A stretch of DNA of 64,000 nt from Verrucomicrobiia bacterium (lineage in GTDB: Bacteria > Verrucomicrobiota > Verrucomicrobiia > Verrucomicrobiales > Akkermansiaceae), in contig CANHQJ010000020.1 in the NCBI GenBank assembly GCA_947462875.1, positions 19,533 through 83,532 of the forward strand. Reading direction: 5' to 3'. Position numbers and translations under genes: made by a program. Shown piece by piece: positions 34,712 to 43,623 of the stretch (the first letter of the stretch is position 1; each line of letters opens with the position of its first letter). Below the pieces are notes generated by a model. It had not been told where the DNA came from. It worked only from the letters and a program-made list of their open reading frames with translations, and did no database searches.

Positions 34712-36454
34712 ATGATACCATTTCTCATTATTATAATTATTTTGTTAGCAGGAACCTTGGGGTTTTATATTTTCCTTAAATATTCACTTGATAAAAGTCT
34801 TTCTAAGGCAAAAAACGAACTAAGTCGTATTACTGAAATCAACAGAAAAGAGGTGCAATCCCTGAGGGAAGAGTATGCCACTGAGGCAGCTAAAATACAG
34901 ACAGACTATGAGCAGAGTATTCAAAAATTGGAAAATGAAGCGATGCGCATACGTCAACACTATCAGGATCAATCTAGGAAAGCTCAAGAAGATGCCTATG
35001 CAGCACTCGAAAAAGCACAGACTGAACTAGCTGCTTTATCGCAATATGCCAGTCTGGCAAACGCTGAAAACGAGGTTCGGGAAAAACTACAACAGGCTAT
35101 TATTCAAGCCGAGTCGCTCGAAAGTGAAGCAACCAGCCTGCTGAATCAAGCAAAAGCCGATGCAGAAAAAGCAAGGCAAGAAGCGCACAATCGTGCAAAA
35201 GAAATCTATTCCCAAGCTGAAGCGTTGCTCGTTCAGGCACAAAGAGACTCATCCCGTATTCGTTTTGATGCGGAAAAACGTGCTCAGGAACTCGCGGGCG
35301 AAGCGTATGAAGCACTGAACCAGAAAAAGAATCTTGAGGGCGCAGTGGTATCTATACGCAACCTCATTGAAGGATATGGCGACAAATACATTGTTCCGAC
35401 CCATAGCTTACTTGACGATCTTGCAGCAGATTTTGGGCATCTTGCCGCCGGAGAATCGCTGCGAATTGCACGGGAAAACTCCCGACGTATGATCCAAGAC
35501 GGTAATGCCGCCGCTTGTGACTACGCGGATTCCTCCAGGAGAAAAACAGCGATTCAATTCGTTATTGATTCGTTCAATGGTAAAGTAGATGCCATCCTTT
35601 CCCGAGTGAGGCACGATAATTTTGGGACACTTGAACAAGAAATCAAAGATGCGTTCAACGTAGTAAACCTGAATGGTGGGGCCTTCAGGAATGCAAAAAT
35701 TCTTGAACCATATCTTGCAGCTCGTTTAGAAGAACTACGGTGGGGAGTCGCTGCATTTGAACTGAAACGAAAAGAGAGAGAAGAACAGCGAAGGATTCAA
35801 GAACAGATCCGTGAAGAAGAGCGTGCACGAAAAGAATACGAAAAAGCAATGCAAGACGCGGCCAAGGAAGAAGCCGCAATCAAAAAGGCACTTGAAAAGG
35901 CGCAGGCAGAAATGTCGCAAGCAGGAGAGAAGGAAAAAGAAAAATTTGAGAAGCAGATGGAAGAATTGCAGCGCCGCTTAAACGAAGCGGAGGCAAAGAG
36001 CCAGCGTGCAATTTCAATGGCCCAGCAGACCCGTTCCGGCAATGTTTATATCATTTCAAATATTGGTTCCTTTGGACAAGATGTGTTGAAAATCGGAATG
36101 ACTCGAAGATTGGAACCGATGGATCGTGTTAAGGAACTTGGAGACGCCTCAGTTCCTTTTGAATTCGATGTGCATGCAATGATTCGTAGCGACGATGCAC
36201 CAACACTTGAACGCGAACTTCATCAGAAGTTCGACGATTTCCGTGTAAATAAGGTAAATTACAGGAAAGAGTTTTTCCGAATTTCACTAAAGGCTCTACG
36301 ACAATATGTGGCAGAAAAAAATCTTGAAGCAACCTTCACAATGGTTTCTGAAGCGCGTGAATATCGTGAGACACAAGCCTTAGAGCATATGTCAGAGCAG
36401 GATCGAGCTAAATACCATAAGCCTGAAGAACCTAACGATGTTGAGGATGATTAA
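34712..36454 (+). CDS. Membrane-anchored coiled-coil DUF4041 protein with GIY-YIG (T5orf172/MUG113) nuclease domain
   Basis: A 580-residue protein. Residues 1-25 are one membrane helix (MIPFLIIIIILLAGTLGFYI), residues about 30-215 a long coiled coil rich in Glu, Ala and Gln, then the DUF4041 region (about 220-350, with IRNLIEGYGDKYIVPTHSLL and FGTLEQEIKDAFNVVN), another coiled coil (350-440), and a C-terminal GIY-YIG domain of the T5orf172/MUG113 class: GNVYIISN near 444, LKIGMTRRLEPMDRVKELG near 460 and the catalytic Glu in LERELHQKF near 500. This DUF4041-nuclease architecture recurs in prophages and mobile islands. AT-rich codon use matches the gene before it. A nuclease tethered to the membrane with a sensing coil suggests phage defence, but this is unproven. 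Confidence 0.82.
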   Translation: MIPFLIIIIILLAGTLGFYIFLKYSLDKSLSKAKNELSRITEINRKEVQSLREEYATEAAKIQTDYEQSIQKLENEAMRIRQHYQDQSRKAQEDAYAALEKAQTELAALSQYASLANAENEVREKLQQAIIQAESLESEATSLLNQAKADAEKARQEAHNRAKEIYSQAEALLVQAQRDSSRIRFDAEKRAQELAGEAYEALNQKKNLEGAVVSIRNLIEGYGDKYIVPTHSLLDDLAADFGHLAAGESLRIARENSRRMIQDGNAAACDYADSSRRKTAIQFVIDSFNGKVDAILSRVRHDNFGTLEQEIKDAFNVVNLNGGAFRNAKILEPYLAARLEELRWGVAAFELKRKEREEQRRIQEQIREEERARKEYEKAMQDAAKEEAAIKKALEKAQAEMSQAGEKEKEKFEKQMEELQRRLNEAEAKSQRAISMAQQTRSGNVYIISNIGSFGQDVLKIGMTRRLEPMDRVKELGDASVPFEFDVHAMIRSDDAPTLERELHQKFDDFRVNKVNYRKEFFRISLKALRQYVAEKNLEATFTMVSEAREYRETQALEHMSEQDRAKYHKPEEPNDVEDD

Positions 36455-36575
36455 AAGCTGCGGTTCAATACATCAGAGTATTTGGATTTAAGTATTTTGA
36501 TTTTCTGTTAGCCTGACATGTCGTAGAATTTGGAATTTGGCTGTGTTTTTTGTAGCGAGATTGATGAATCGCCAT

Positions 36576-36606
36576 GCCCCGCGATGCGGGGCGGCGAGAT
36601 TTTTTG
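36576..36606 (+). terminator. Hairpin with downstream T run after the island genes
   Basis: GCCCCGC (36576-36582) and GCGGGGC (36586-36592) form a perfect stem, followed after eight bases by a six-T run at about 36600. It is a possible terminator for the DUF4041 gene 120 bases upstream, but the spacing to the T run is loose and it may belong to the repeat that follows. Confidence 0.5.
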
Positions 36607-36620
36607 GGGGGAGGTCGTTA

Positions 36621-36681
36621 CCCAGGGTGGCGCTCGCAAAGCCTCGCTTGCCCTGGGCTATCGTCTGTATCCCCGTTGGGG
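36621..36681. repeat. Dispersed palindromic repeat, copy 2
   Basis: CCCAGGG (36621-36627) and CCCTGGG (36651-36657) form a stem around a 23-base loop, then GCTATCGTCTGTAT leads to a second small hairpin CCCC-GTT-GGGG (36671-36681). The sequence after CCCTGGGCT is the counterpart of the minus-strand sequence after the hairpin at 33394-33412. The rest of the gap up to the symporter start at 36789 shows nothing else. Confidence 0.7.
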
Positions 36682-36788
36682 AATGAGCCCCCCATGAAAA
36701 TCGAGCCGATCAAATCTGTACAATTTTTTAGATCAAATCCGCATTTCATGATTGCCATGCCCGCGTGGGTCCACTAGTCTCCACGCCC

Positions 36789-38690
36789 ATGCACTTGACA
36801 TTGCCCGCTTTTGCTCAAATCCAGTTGACGACCATCGACTGGGTCATCGTCGCCGCTTCGATTCTGGTCTGCTTCATCCCCGCGCTGTTCGTCGGCAAAA
36901 AATCATCGGAGAGCACCTCGGAGTTTTTCGCTTCGGGCCAAAACGTGCCGTGGTGGCTGGCGGGTCTGTCCATGGTAGCCACGACCTTTTCCTCCGACAC
37001 GCCGAACTGGGTGACCGAGCAGGTGCGCAAATTCGGCGTTGCGGGCAACTGGCAGTGGTGGGCCTTCGTGCTGACCGGTGTGTCCACCGTTTTTTTCTTC
37101 GCGCGCCTGTGGCGTCGTTCCGGTGTGATGACCGATCTGGAATTTTATGAAGCCCGCTATTCCGGTAAAGCCGCCTCGCTGGTGCGCGGCTTCCGCGCGG
37201 TGTATCTGGGCCTGTTTTTCAACTGCTTCATCATGGGCATGGTGACGCTCGCGGCCTGCAAGATTGCCAACATCATGTTCGGCATGCCCGCCTGGCAAAC
37301 CATTTGCATCTGCGGTGTGCTGAACGTGGTCTTCGCCGCCCACTCGGGACTGTGGGGCGTGCTGATCATCGACATGATCCAGTTTTTCATCAAGATGACC
37401 GCCGTATTCGCGGCCGCCTATTTCTCTCTCAAGGCCGTGGCGGTGAAAACGGGCGTGGGTGAATCGGCACTCGCCGGTCTTCACAAAATGGTCGAGGTCC
37501 TCAGCACGCAACAGGTCATTACCGATAAAAAAGGTGTGCCCGTGATGTCCGACAAAGCCGACGGGCTCGGTCAGCCCATTCTCGACATCATGCCGAACTT
37601 CGGCATGTCGGAACTGGCCTTGATGATCTTCATCGTGCCCATCGCGATCGGCTGGTGGGCGAACTGGTATCCCGGTGCGGAACCGGGCGGCGGCTCCTAC
37701 ATCGCCCAGCGCATGCTGGCTTCCAAGTCCGAGAAAGACTCGCTCGGCGGCACGCTGTTTTTCAACGTGGCTCACTACGTGTTGCGCCCGTGGCCATGGA
37801 TCATCACGGGTCTGTGCTCCATCATCATTTTCCCTAATCTCGACTCCATCCGCGCCGCCTTCCCGAATGCCAATCCAGAGATGATCGGCCATGACAGCGC
37901 CTTCCCCGCCATGTTGCAGTTCCTCCCCGTCGGCTTCATGGGCCTGATGGTCGGTGGCCTTATCGCCGCGAATTCCTCCACCATTCTCACCCACCTGAAC
38001 TGGGGCGCTTCCTACCTCGTCCACGACTTCTATCGCCGCTTCGTCAAACCTGATGCGAGCGAGCGCCACTGCGTGCAAGTGGGGCGTCTCTGCACCTTGC
38101 TGCTCTACGTGGTGGCCGCCGTCATCAGTTACTTCATCAACTCCGCCCAGGAAGCGTTCCAGATTCTCATCGGCATCGGAGCGGGCACGGGACTCATCTA
38201 CATCCTGCGTTGGTTCTGGTGGCGCGTCAACGCCTGGTGCGAAGTGGTGGCGATGATTTCCTCCTTCGTCGCGACAATTGTCTTTTTTGTATTATCGAAA
38301 AATGACGTCATCCTCAGCTTCGCGAACACCACCCTGATGACCGTGGGTTTCACCAGCGTCTGCTGGCTCGCCGCCGCTTTCCTGGGACCGCAGACGGACC
38401 GTTCGGTGCTGATCAGCTTCTACAAAAAAGTGCGTCCCTCCGGTCCCGGCTGGGGTAGCATCCGCGCGGAAGTGGAAGCCGTGGACCCGCAGCCCGAAAA
38501 CGAAAAGGACAACATGCCGCTGGCCTTTGCCGGATGGATCTCCGGCTGTGTGGTGATTTGGGCGTCGTTGTTCTGCATCGGTAAATTCCTCTACGGTCAG
38601 ACGACGGAAGCGTACATTCTCCTCGGTGCCACTGTCGTCAGCGGCGCGGTCTTGCTGCGCGTGATCAACCGCCTGTGGGTCAAGGCCTGA
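36789..38690 (+). CDS. Sodium:solute symporter (SSS family)
   Basis: A 633-residue polytopic transporter with about 13-14 hydrophobic segments. Family marks are FVGKKSSESTSEFFASGQNVPWW in pieces near 25-50 (the typical start of helix 2), SMVATTFSSDTPNWVTEQVRK near 58 with a Ser-rich sodium-site region, ARLWRRSGVMTDLEFYE near 103, and AANSSTILTHLNWGASYLVHDFYRR near 400, which is the classic SSS signature helix with Ser/Thr. The start 36789 (MHLTLPAF) is preferred to the frame's earlier ATG. The gene is divergent from no other gene but convergent with the agarase-like gene, ending 24 bases before it. It likely imports a sugar or an acidic sugar released by the neighbouring hydrolases; substrate not visible. 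Confidence 0.88.
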   Translation: MHLTLPAFAQIQLTTIDWVIVAASILVCFIPALFVGKKSSESTSEFFASGQNVPWWLAGLSMVATTFSSDTPNWVTEQVRKFGVAGNWQWWAFVLTGVSTVFFFARLWRRSGVMTDLEFYEARYSGKAASLVRGFRAVYLGLFFNCFIMGMVTLAACKIANIMFGMPAWQTICICGVLNVVFAAHSGLWGVLIIDMIQFFIKMTAVFAAAYFSLKAVAVKTGVGESALAGLHKMVEVLSTQQVITDKKGVPVMSDKADGLGQPILDIMPNFGMSELALMIFIVPIAIGWWANWYPGAEPGGGSYIAQRMLASKSEKDSLGGTLFFNVAHYVLRPWPWIITGLCSIIIFPNLDSIRAAFPNANPEMIGHDSAFPAMLQFLPVGFMGLMVGGLIAANSSTILTHLNWGASYLVHDFYRRFVKPDASERHCVQVGRLCTLLLYVVAAVISYFINSAQEAFQILIGIGAGTGLIYILRWFWWRVNAWCEVVAMISSFVATIVFFVLSKNDVILSFANTTLMTVGFTSVCWLAAAFLGPQTDRSVLISFYKKVRPSGPGWGSIRAEVEAVDPQPENEKDNMPLAFAGWISGCVVIWASLFCIGKFLYGQTTEAYILLGATVVSGAVLLRVINRLWVKA

Positions 38691-38714
38691 TCTGGCGCGC
38701 GTCGCACCTCCGCA

Positions 38715-40109
38715 TCATGGTTTCGCTAGGTGATCGATGAGCCCGTAGGCGCGCAGGTTCAGGGATTTCATCGAGTCGAGCAACGGCGCGTAGGGTTCGT
38801 AGCGATTGTTCAGAATCCCTTTGTTCGAGTCTTTGTTCGAAGGATCCGCCTTGGAATCGGTGGGATCGTTGTCGATGTACTTGAACCAATGCCAGCCCAC
38901 GCAATCCTTCGATGCCAGCAAGCCTAACGTGAAATTCTCATAAAACAGCCCGCGCTCGCGCTGGGTTTTCACCAGCCAGCCCGCGCCGCTGTTGTTCCCC
39001 ATGCCGGAATCCTCCGCCTTGGCATACCACTCGGTGATGAGAAACGGCTTCCCCGCTTCGCTCGCCCACATCGCCATGCGTTTCGGATCCGGCGTCCAGC
39101 CGTGGTAGTAATTCACCGATACCACATCCGCGTGCTTCCCCGCGGCGCGGTGCAATTCCGGCAAGCGCAGCGCACTGCCGTGAAAGCGGGAACCGAGATA
39201 CAGGTGATTCGGATCATGGCGTTTAATCGCCGCACCCACAATGCGAAAGTAGCGCTCCGCCAGGAACTCCAGAAAGGCCGCCAGATCCGATGACTTGATG
39301 TCCTTCGCCTCCGCTTCCTTGCCGTGTCTGGCACGCAGCCATTGCAGCGCGGCCTGATGCCCGTGATCTTCAGCGGGCAGCGCGAGATAGCGCTTCAGCG
39401 CATCTTCGCGAAACGGCAGTTCGTTGTCGGAAAAATGCCCTAACAGCCAGGGGTCATCCTTGTCCTTGGCCAACTGCCGCGCGTGTTCGTCGCAAAAGGC
39501 CTCAAACCCGGGATCGAAGACAAACATGCAATCACTCGGATAACCCGTATGCCCGGCTTTCTGATAGGTGCCGCCCCGTTTTTTGCCGTAGCTCGACATG
39601 AAATTCCAGATGCGCGTATAGGCCAGCGGATGGGACACCGCCCGCATTTTTTCCGTGTCCGACCACGCTCCCAGACCATTGAACCCATGGTTGCGCAGCA
39701 ATGCGGTGGTCTGCTCCGCCCACGCCGCTTCACTCGCAAACTGTTTTTTCCACGCGGCCTGCGCGGCGGCAGGGCGCAACATGCTAACGGAATTCACCGC
39801 ACGATGAATGAACAAACACCCCTCCGGATCGACCAGCCACCACTTACCATCGATTTTCGTGGTGTGGAAAAATCCCGTCGCCTTCTCCTTGCGCGAGGTC
39901 ATTCCGCCATAGCGGCTGAGTTTCTCATCCGGCGGCAGACTGCTCGCACCGGGAACATCAGCGAGGCTTCGTGTCGCCATGGCCGTCCATTTGCCGCCCG
40001 GCTTGCTCGCCACATCCACGGTGCGCGGCGCCTTCTGCGCCCATGCCATCGAACAACAAAACACCATGACCCAGGCCGTGCACGATGACACTAAGGTGGA
40101 TCGTTTCAT
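38715..40109 (-). CDS. Secreted agarase-like glycoside hydrolase (clan A fold)
   Basis: A 464-residue exported enzyme. The signal peptide is MKRSTLVSSCTAWVMVFCCS with cleavage near MAWAQ. The fold marks of agarase/beta-glycosidase GH-A enzymes are GFFHTTKIDGKWWLVDPEG near 80, FNGLGAWSDTEK near 140, then GHFSDNELPF near 224 whose Asn-Glu is the expected acid/base pair, DVVSVNYYHGW near 328, and FLITEWYAKAEDSGMG near 355 whose Glu is the likely nucleophile. The ATG at 40109 is preferred because an AAGG lies six bases upstream; a start at 40136 is possible. Substrate is probably an agar- or porphyran-type or related galactan, by similarity only. It sits in a cluster with a sulfatase. Confidence 0.78.
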   Translation of the reverse strand: MKRSTLVSSCTAWVMVFCCSMAWAQKAPRTVDVASKPGGKWTAMATRSLADVPGASSLPPDEKLSRYGGMTSRKEKATGFFHTTKIDGKWWLVDPEGCLFIHRAVNSVSMLRPAAAQAAWKKQFASEAAWAEQTTALLRNHGFNGLGAWSDTEKMRAVSHPLAYTRIWNFMSSYGKKRGGTYQKAGHTGYPSDCMFVFDPGFEAFCDEHARQLAKDKDDPWLLGHFSDNELPFREDALKRYLALPAEDHGHQAALQWLRARHGKEAEAKDIKSSDLAAFLEFLAERYFRIVGAAIKRHDPNHLYLGSRFHGSALRLPELHRAAGKHADVVSVNYYHGWTPDPKRMAMWASEAGKPFLITEWYAKAEDSGMGNNSGAGWLVKTQRERGLFYENFTLGLLASKDCVGWHWFKYIDNDPTDSKADPSNKDSNKGILNNRYEPYAPLLDSMKSLNLRAYGLIDHLAKP

Positions 40110-40211
40110 CAGTGCCTTGGGAAAAATCCGGTTCATGGGTGTGGGAGCATACAGGAAGCGCAGCCGCGTTCTTTCATAGGTGGAACCGCTGATGCTGTAG
40201 CCTTTCTTTCC

Positions 40212-42248
40212 TCATTTTTTGGGTTTGTCCGCCGCCACTTTTCTTTCGGTGATGGTCCAGTCAGAGATGTCGTAGATCCGCTCCGTGACACCATCGGAGA
40301 TGCGCATGTTGCCCTCCCATTCCTGATGGATCCAGGGATTGTCCACCAAGGGCCATGTTGCGTAATCGATGACCTGATCATTCACCAACGCGTCACCCTG
40401 GAAGATCTTGTCCAGCCGCACGCCAAAGCGGTCCACATAGGTGCCGCGCGCCAGCATCGCGGGTGCTGCCGCGGGATCGGAACCGGTGGCGGGTGCCGGG
40501 GATTTCACCGTGGTCAACTGGATGGCTGTTTTTGCCTCGATCGCCGCTTTGAACCGCGCCAAGCGTTGCGCAGGCGAATCACCGGGAAACTCCGCAGGCA
40601 GAGCGGTCTCCATGGCCACTGCGACATGATCGCCAAAGACCCGGAATTCCGAATCTAACGCATGCAATCCGCCTTTGCCCGAAAACACCTTCGCCGCGGG
40701 ATCCCATTGGAATTTCTGACTCGCCGTAATGGCGATCAGCACGCTGCCATAATCAAGATACACCCGGCCACTCGATTGGCTGTCATTGATCATCGCCTGG
40801 TAGCCGTGAGGCACATAGACCAACGCATACCATCCGTCCGTGGTGTAGGGTTGATGCCCTTTGATGTCTTCACGCACTTTGGGCCGATGAGCGGGATTTT
40901 TCAAATCATTGGCCACCATCAACAGGGAGCCGCGGTGTTGGAGATATTCGCAAAAACGGCTTTGCACGCCCTGCGTGTAGTTGGTGAGCGGCTTGTCATC
41001 GAAACAAGGGACCGTCATCCAGCAGATACTCGCCTTTGTCGCATCAGGCTGATCGAACATCACGCCATACGGATAGGTTTGTCCCCAAATCGCCGTTTTC
41101 CTTCCGCTGGCGGGATGGGTGATGGCCGTGCTGAACAACGCGTAGGTTTGATTGACAAAGGATGTTTGAAACTGCCGGTCACCGTCAAAACGCGAGCGAT
41201 GCACGTAGGCCTTGGTGCGATCCGTTGCCGCCTTGACAATCAGCGGGTGCGGGCGCCAGGGCTCCGCGACGGCAAATACCGCGGAGGTGTTTCCTCCCAG
41301 TTTCGGCGTCTTGCCACCGAAGTAGGCCCATAGCAGATCGGCTCCCGCGCTGGGTGCCTGCGTGAGATACCCCGGATAACTGCGCCCCGCAGGCGTTGCC
41401 CAGTTGCCTTTCAGCCAGGTACCCGCGGCATGCGCGATCGATATTTCATACGCCATCCTCGCCCGCCTCGCGAGCTCTTTGTCCGTGAACGCATTGTCGA
41501 AACTCAACAGCGTTCCCACATTGAAGAGCATGTAAGGTCGTGAGGCGAATTCGGGAGAACCTCTCCGGACCGTGTAGTCGATGCGTTTGTGAAACATTTT
41601 CACCGCTCCCTCGCCCCGTGCGCCGTAGCGGCCATTCTGCGGCAGCAACGCGGGATCCCAGGTGTTTTCGGTGAGATAAAGATTGAGAGGAATGAGAAAT
41701 GACAAGTTGCCCGTGCTGCCGAACCAACTCGTGTTTTTGGTGAACAACCACTCGAAATCCGCTTTGAGCGCATCATCCATCAGATGCTGATAACGCAGAT
41801 ACACCTGAATCATCGCCCACAAGCCGAATCCATTGACGTGTGGTTCGCCCCACTCCATGCCATTGGCCAGAAGAAGGGGTTTGTACGTTCCCTCCCGTTT
41901 TTGCTTTTCCACGCTGGCGATGCGCGCCTTGGCCTCTTTGATCCGCTCGGCCATGTAGTGGCGCACGATGGCCAGGCCTTCCTCCTTGCGCCCGGCTTTC
42001 AGTAACAACTGTGCCGTCCATCCGGTCATGGGGGACGGGCTGCGTTTGACGGCCTCCAGATCCGCCAGGGCCGCGCGAATGATGGCCTGCTCACGATCCG
42101 CGGCATTCTCATACTGCTTCGCGGACAAGGCCGCGATCTCGGCTTTCGGATCCATCGTATTTATCGACTCATCATTTTCCGCACTGTGCGCGCGGGAACT
42201 CAGCATCATGGCAAGAAGCATCGTTGCAATGGATTGGGGTATTTTCAT
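40212..42248 (-). CDS. Large secreted protein, probable polysaccharide-acting alpha-helical/beta domain protein
   Basis: A 678-residue exported protein (signal peptide MKIPQSIATMLLAMMLSSRA). I do not recognise a known family with certainty. Residues about 60-330 are rich in helices with aromatic residues (EWGEPHVNGFGLWAMIQVYL; DFEWLFTKNTSWFGSTGNLS; LSFDNAFTDKELARRARMAY), which looks like an alpha/alpha-barrel; residues about 340-620 are beta-rich (HGYQAMINDSQSSGRVYLDYGS in two blocks). This helical-then-beta order occurs in polysaccharide lyases and similar hydrolases. It lies 100 bases after the start-side neighbour agarase gene and next to a sulfatase, so a role in the same glycan's degradation is likely. 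Function inferred. Confidence 0.66.
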   Translation of the reverse strand: MKIPQSIATMLLAMMLSSRAHSAENDESINTMDPKAEIAALSAKQYENAADREQAIIRAALADLEAVKRSPSPMTGWTAQLLLKAGRKEEGLAIVRHYMAERIKEAKARIASVEKQKREGTYKPLLLANGMEWGEPHVNGFGLWAMIQVYLRYQHLMDDALKADFEWLFTKNTSWFGSTGNLSFLIPLNLYLTENTWDPALLPQNGRYGARGEGAVKMFHKRIDYTVRRGSPEFASRPYMLFNVGTLLSFDNAFTDKELARRARMAYEISIAHAAGTWLKGNWATPAGRSYPGYLTQAPSAGADLLWAYFGGKTPKLGGNTSAVFAVAEPWRPHPLIVKAATDRTKAYVHRSRFDGDRQFQTSFVNQTYALFSTAITHPASGRKTAIWGQTYPYGVMFDQPDATKASICWMTVPCFDDKPLTNYTQGVQSRFCEYLQHRGSLLMVANDLKNPAHRPKVREDIKGHQPYTTDGWYALVYVPHGYQAMINDSQSSGRVYLDYGSVLIAITASQKFQWDPAAKVFSGKGGLHALDSEFRVFGDHVAVAMETALPAEFPGDSPAQRLARFKAAIEAKTAIQLTTVKSPAPATGSDPAAAPAMLARGTYVDRFGVRLDKIFQGDALVNDQVIDYATWPLVDNPWIHQEWEGNMRISDGVTERIYDISDWTITERKVAADKPKK

Positions 42249-42312
42249 GGCAGAGGAATACCTACCTTTACTCCGATGGGGAGATCATTCTAATCACGAA
42301 TGTTGACATAAT

Positions 42313-43623
42313 TCACCGCGCGCCCACTTCGGCCAGCCATTGCTCATGCAAAGTTTGCATGGATGAAACGCGATCCGGATTTTCCTGGATGCGGTTGGTT
42401 TTCTCGCCGGGATCATCGATGACATGGACTAACGCTTTTGCCTTCGTGCCTTGACCGATCAGTTTCCACGGGCCCTGTCGCACGGCCCAGGCATCACCGT
42501 GCTTCCAGTGGATGACCCGATCGGCGATGCGGCCCTCACGCTTGAAAACCGGCATGAGATCGGCGCCGTCGATCACATGGCCCGGGGGGATCGTCGCTCC
42601 GGCAAGTTTGGTGAATGTGGGCAGGAAGTCCATCGTCAGAGCGACTACATCGCTGGTGGTCGCCGCACCGATCACGCCGGGCCAGCGCGCGATCATCGGC
42701 ACGCGATGCCCGCCTTCCCACATGCTGCCCTTCATGCCCTGCAGCGGTCCATTCGCGGCAAAACCCTTCGGTGCCTGCGGCCCGTTGTCCGAGCAAAACA
42801 GAACCAGCGTGTTGGTTTCCAGATCATGCGTGCGCAGCGTCTCCACCACAGCGCCCACGGATTCATCCAGCACGGCGATCATTTCCTTATAGTTTTCGAT
42901 GGCCGGTTTCTTTTTGTCAGGGTCACGACCTTGCCACGGATTGTGCGGGGCCTCGTGCGAGAGGAAGAGAAAAAACGGCTTCCGTTTGTTTTGTGCGATG
43001 AACTCACAGGCATACTTGGTGAGCAAGTCCGTGCTGTAGCCCTCCTCATTGCGGATCTCGCGATCCTGCCACCAGTCCAGTTCCTTTGTGCCGTAGCCCG
43101 CGATGTGTGTGTGGTAGTCCACATTGCCGCCGATGAAACCGCGAAAGGCATCGAAGCCGTGGTTCATCGGGTGAAACTTGCGGTCATAGCCGAGATGCCA
43201 TTTCCCGATCAGCGCGGTGCGATAACCAGCGCCCCGCAACAGCGCAGGCAAGGTGACTTCCTGCGAGGACAAGCCCCAGGCCCAGCGTTGCACGGGATTT
43301 TCCTGACGCTGCGTGCGGAAGACGGGAGACAGCTCCTCGTCCGGCACCCAGGCGCAACGCTGCTGGTAGCGGCCGGTCAGCAAGGACGCGCGGGTAGGCG
43401 TGCACATCGCGCCATTGCTGTGGAAGTCGGTGAATTTCATGCCGCTCGCCGCGAGCCGATCGATGTGCGGCGTCTTGATCCCGCTGTTGCCGTAACAACC
43501 TAACGAACCATAGCCCAGATCATCGGCGAGGATCAGCACGATGTTCGGCTGGCGTTCTTCCGCCTTTGCCAGCGCGCAGACGATCAACGCACCGACCCAC
43601 AGCTGGAGAAAAAACCGTCTCAT
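42313..43623 (-). CDS. Secreted formylglycine-dependent sulfatase
   Basis: A 436-residue exported arylsulfatase-type enzyme. The signal peptide ends near ALAKAEE. The core motifs are NIVLILADDLGYGSLGCYGN near 27-46 with metal-binding Asp-Asp, and the catalytic AMCTPTRASLLTGRY near 72, where Cys74 is oxidised to formylglycine by a sulfatase-maturating enzyme (CxPxR signature). GKWHLGYDRKFHPMNHGFDAF near 135 and TLVLFCSDNGPQ near 275 give the remaining metal and substrate ligands. It starts by an ATGA overlap with the stop of the esterase gene, so the two are coupled. It removes sulfate esters from polysaccharide; the substrate is not given by the sequence. Confidence 0.94.
   Translation of the reverse strand: MRRFFLQLWVGALIVCALAKAEERQPNIVLILADDLGYGSLGCYGNSGIKTPHIDRLAASGMKFTDFHSNGAMCTPTRASLLTGRYQQRCAWVPDEELSPVFRTQRQENPVQRWAWGLSSQEVTLPALLRGAGYRTALIGKWHLGYDRKFHPMNHGFDAFRGFIGGNVDYHTHIAGYGTKELDWWQDREIRNEEGYSTDLLTKYACEFIAQNKRKPFFLFLSHEAPHNPWQGRDPDKKKPAIENYKEMIAVLDESVGAVVETLRTHDLETNTLVLFCSDNGPQAPKGFAANGPLQGMKGSMWEGGHRVPMIARWPGVIGAATTSDVVALTMDFLPTFTKLAGATIPPGHVIDGADLMPVFKREGRIADRVIHWKHGDAWAVRQGPWKLIGQGTKAKALVHVIDDPGEKTNRIQENPDRVSSMQTLHEQWLAEVGAR

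Noticed and set aside
33649..36454. Toxin-antitoxin reading of the two island genes
   Set aside because: The proteins are 341 and 580 residues, neither has a toxin or antitoxin motif, and the second has a membrane helix and coils; the size and layout do not fit.
36455..36575. Possible attachment site at the right end of the island
   Set aside because: I saw no tRNA gene, integrase or direct repeat pairing with the left edge, so no att site can be supported.
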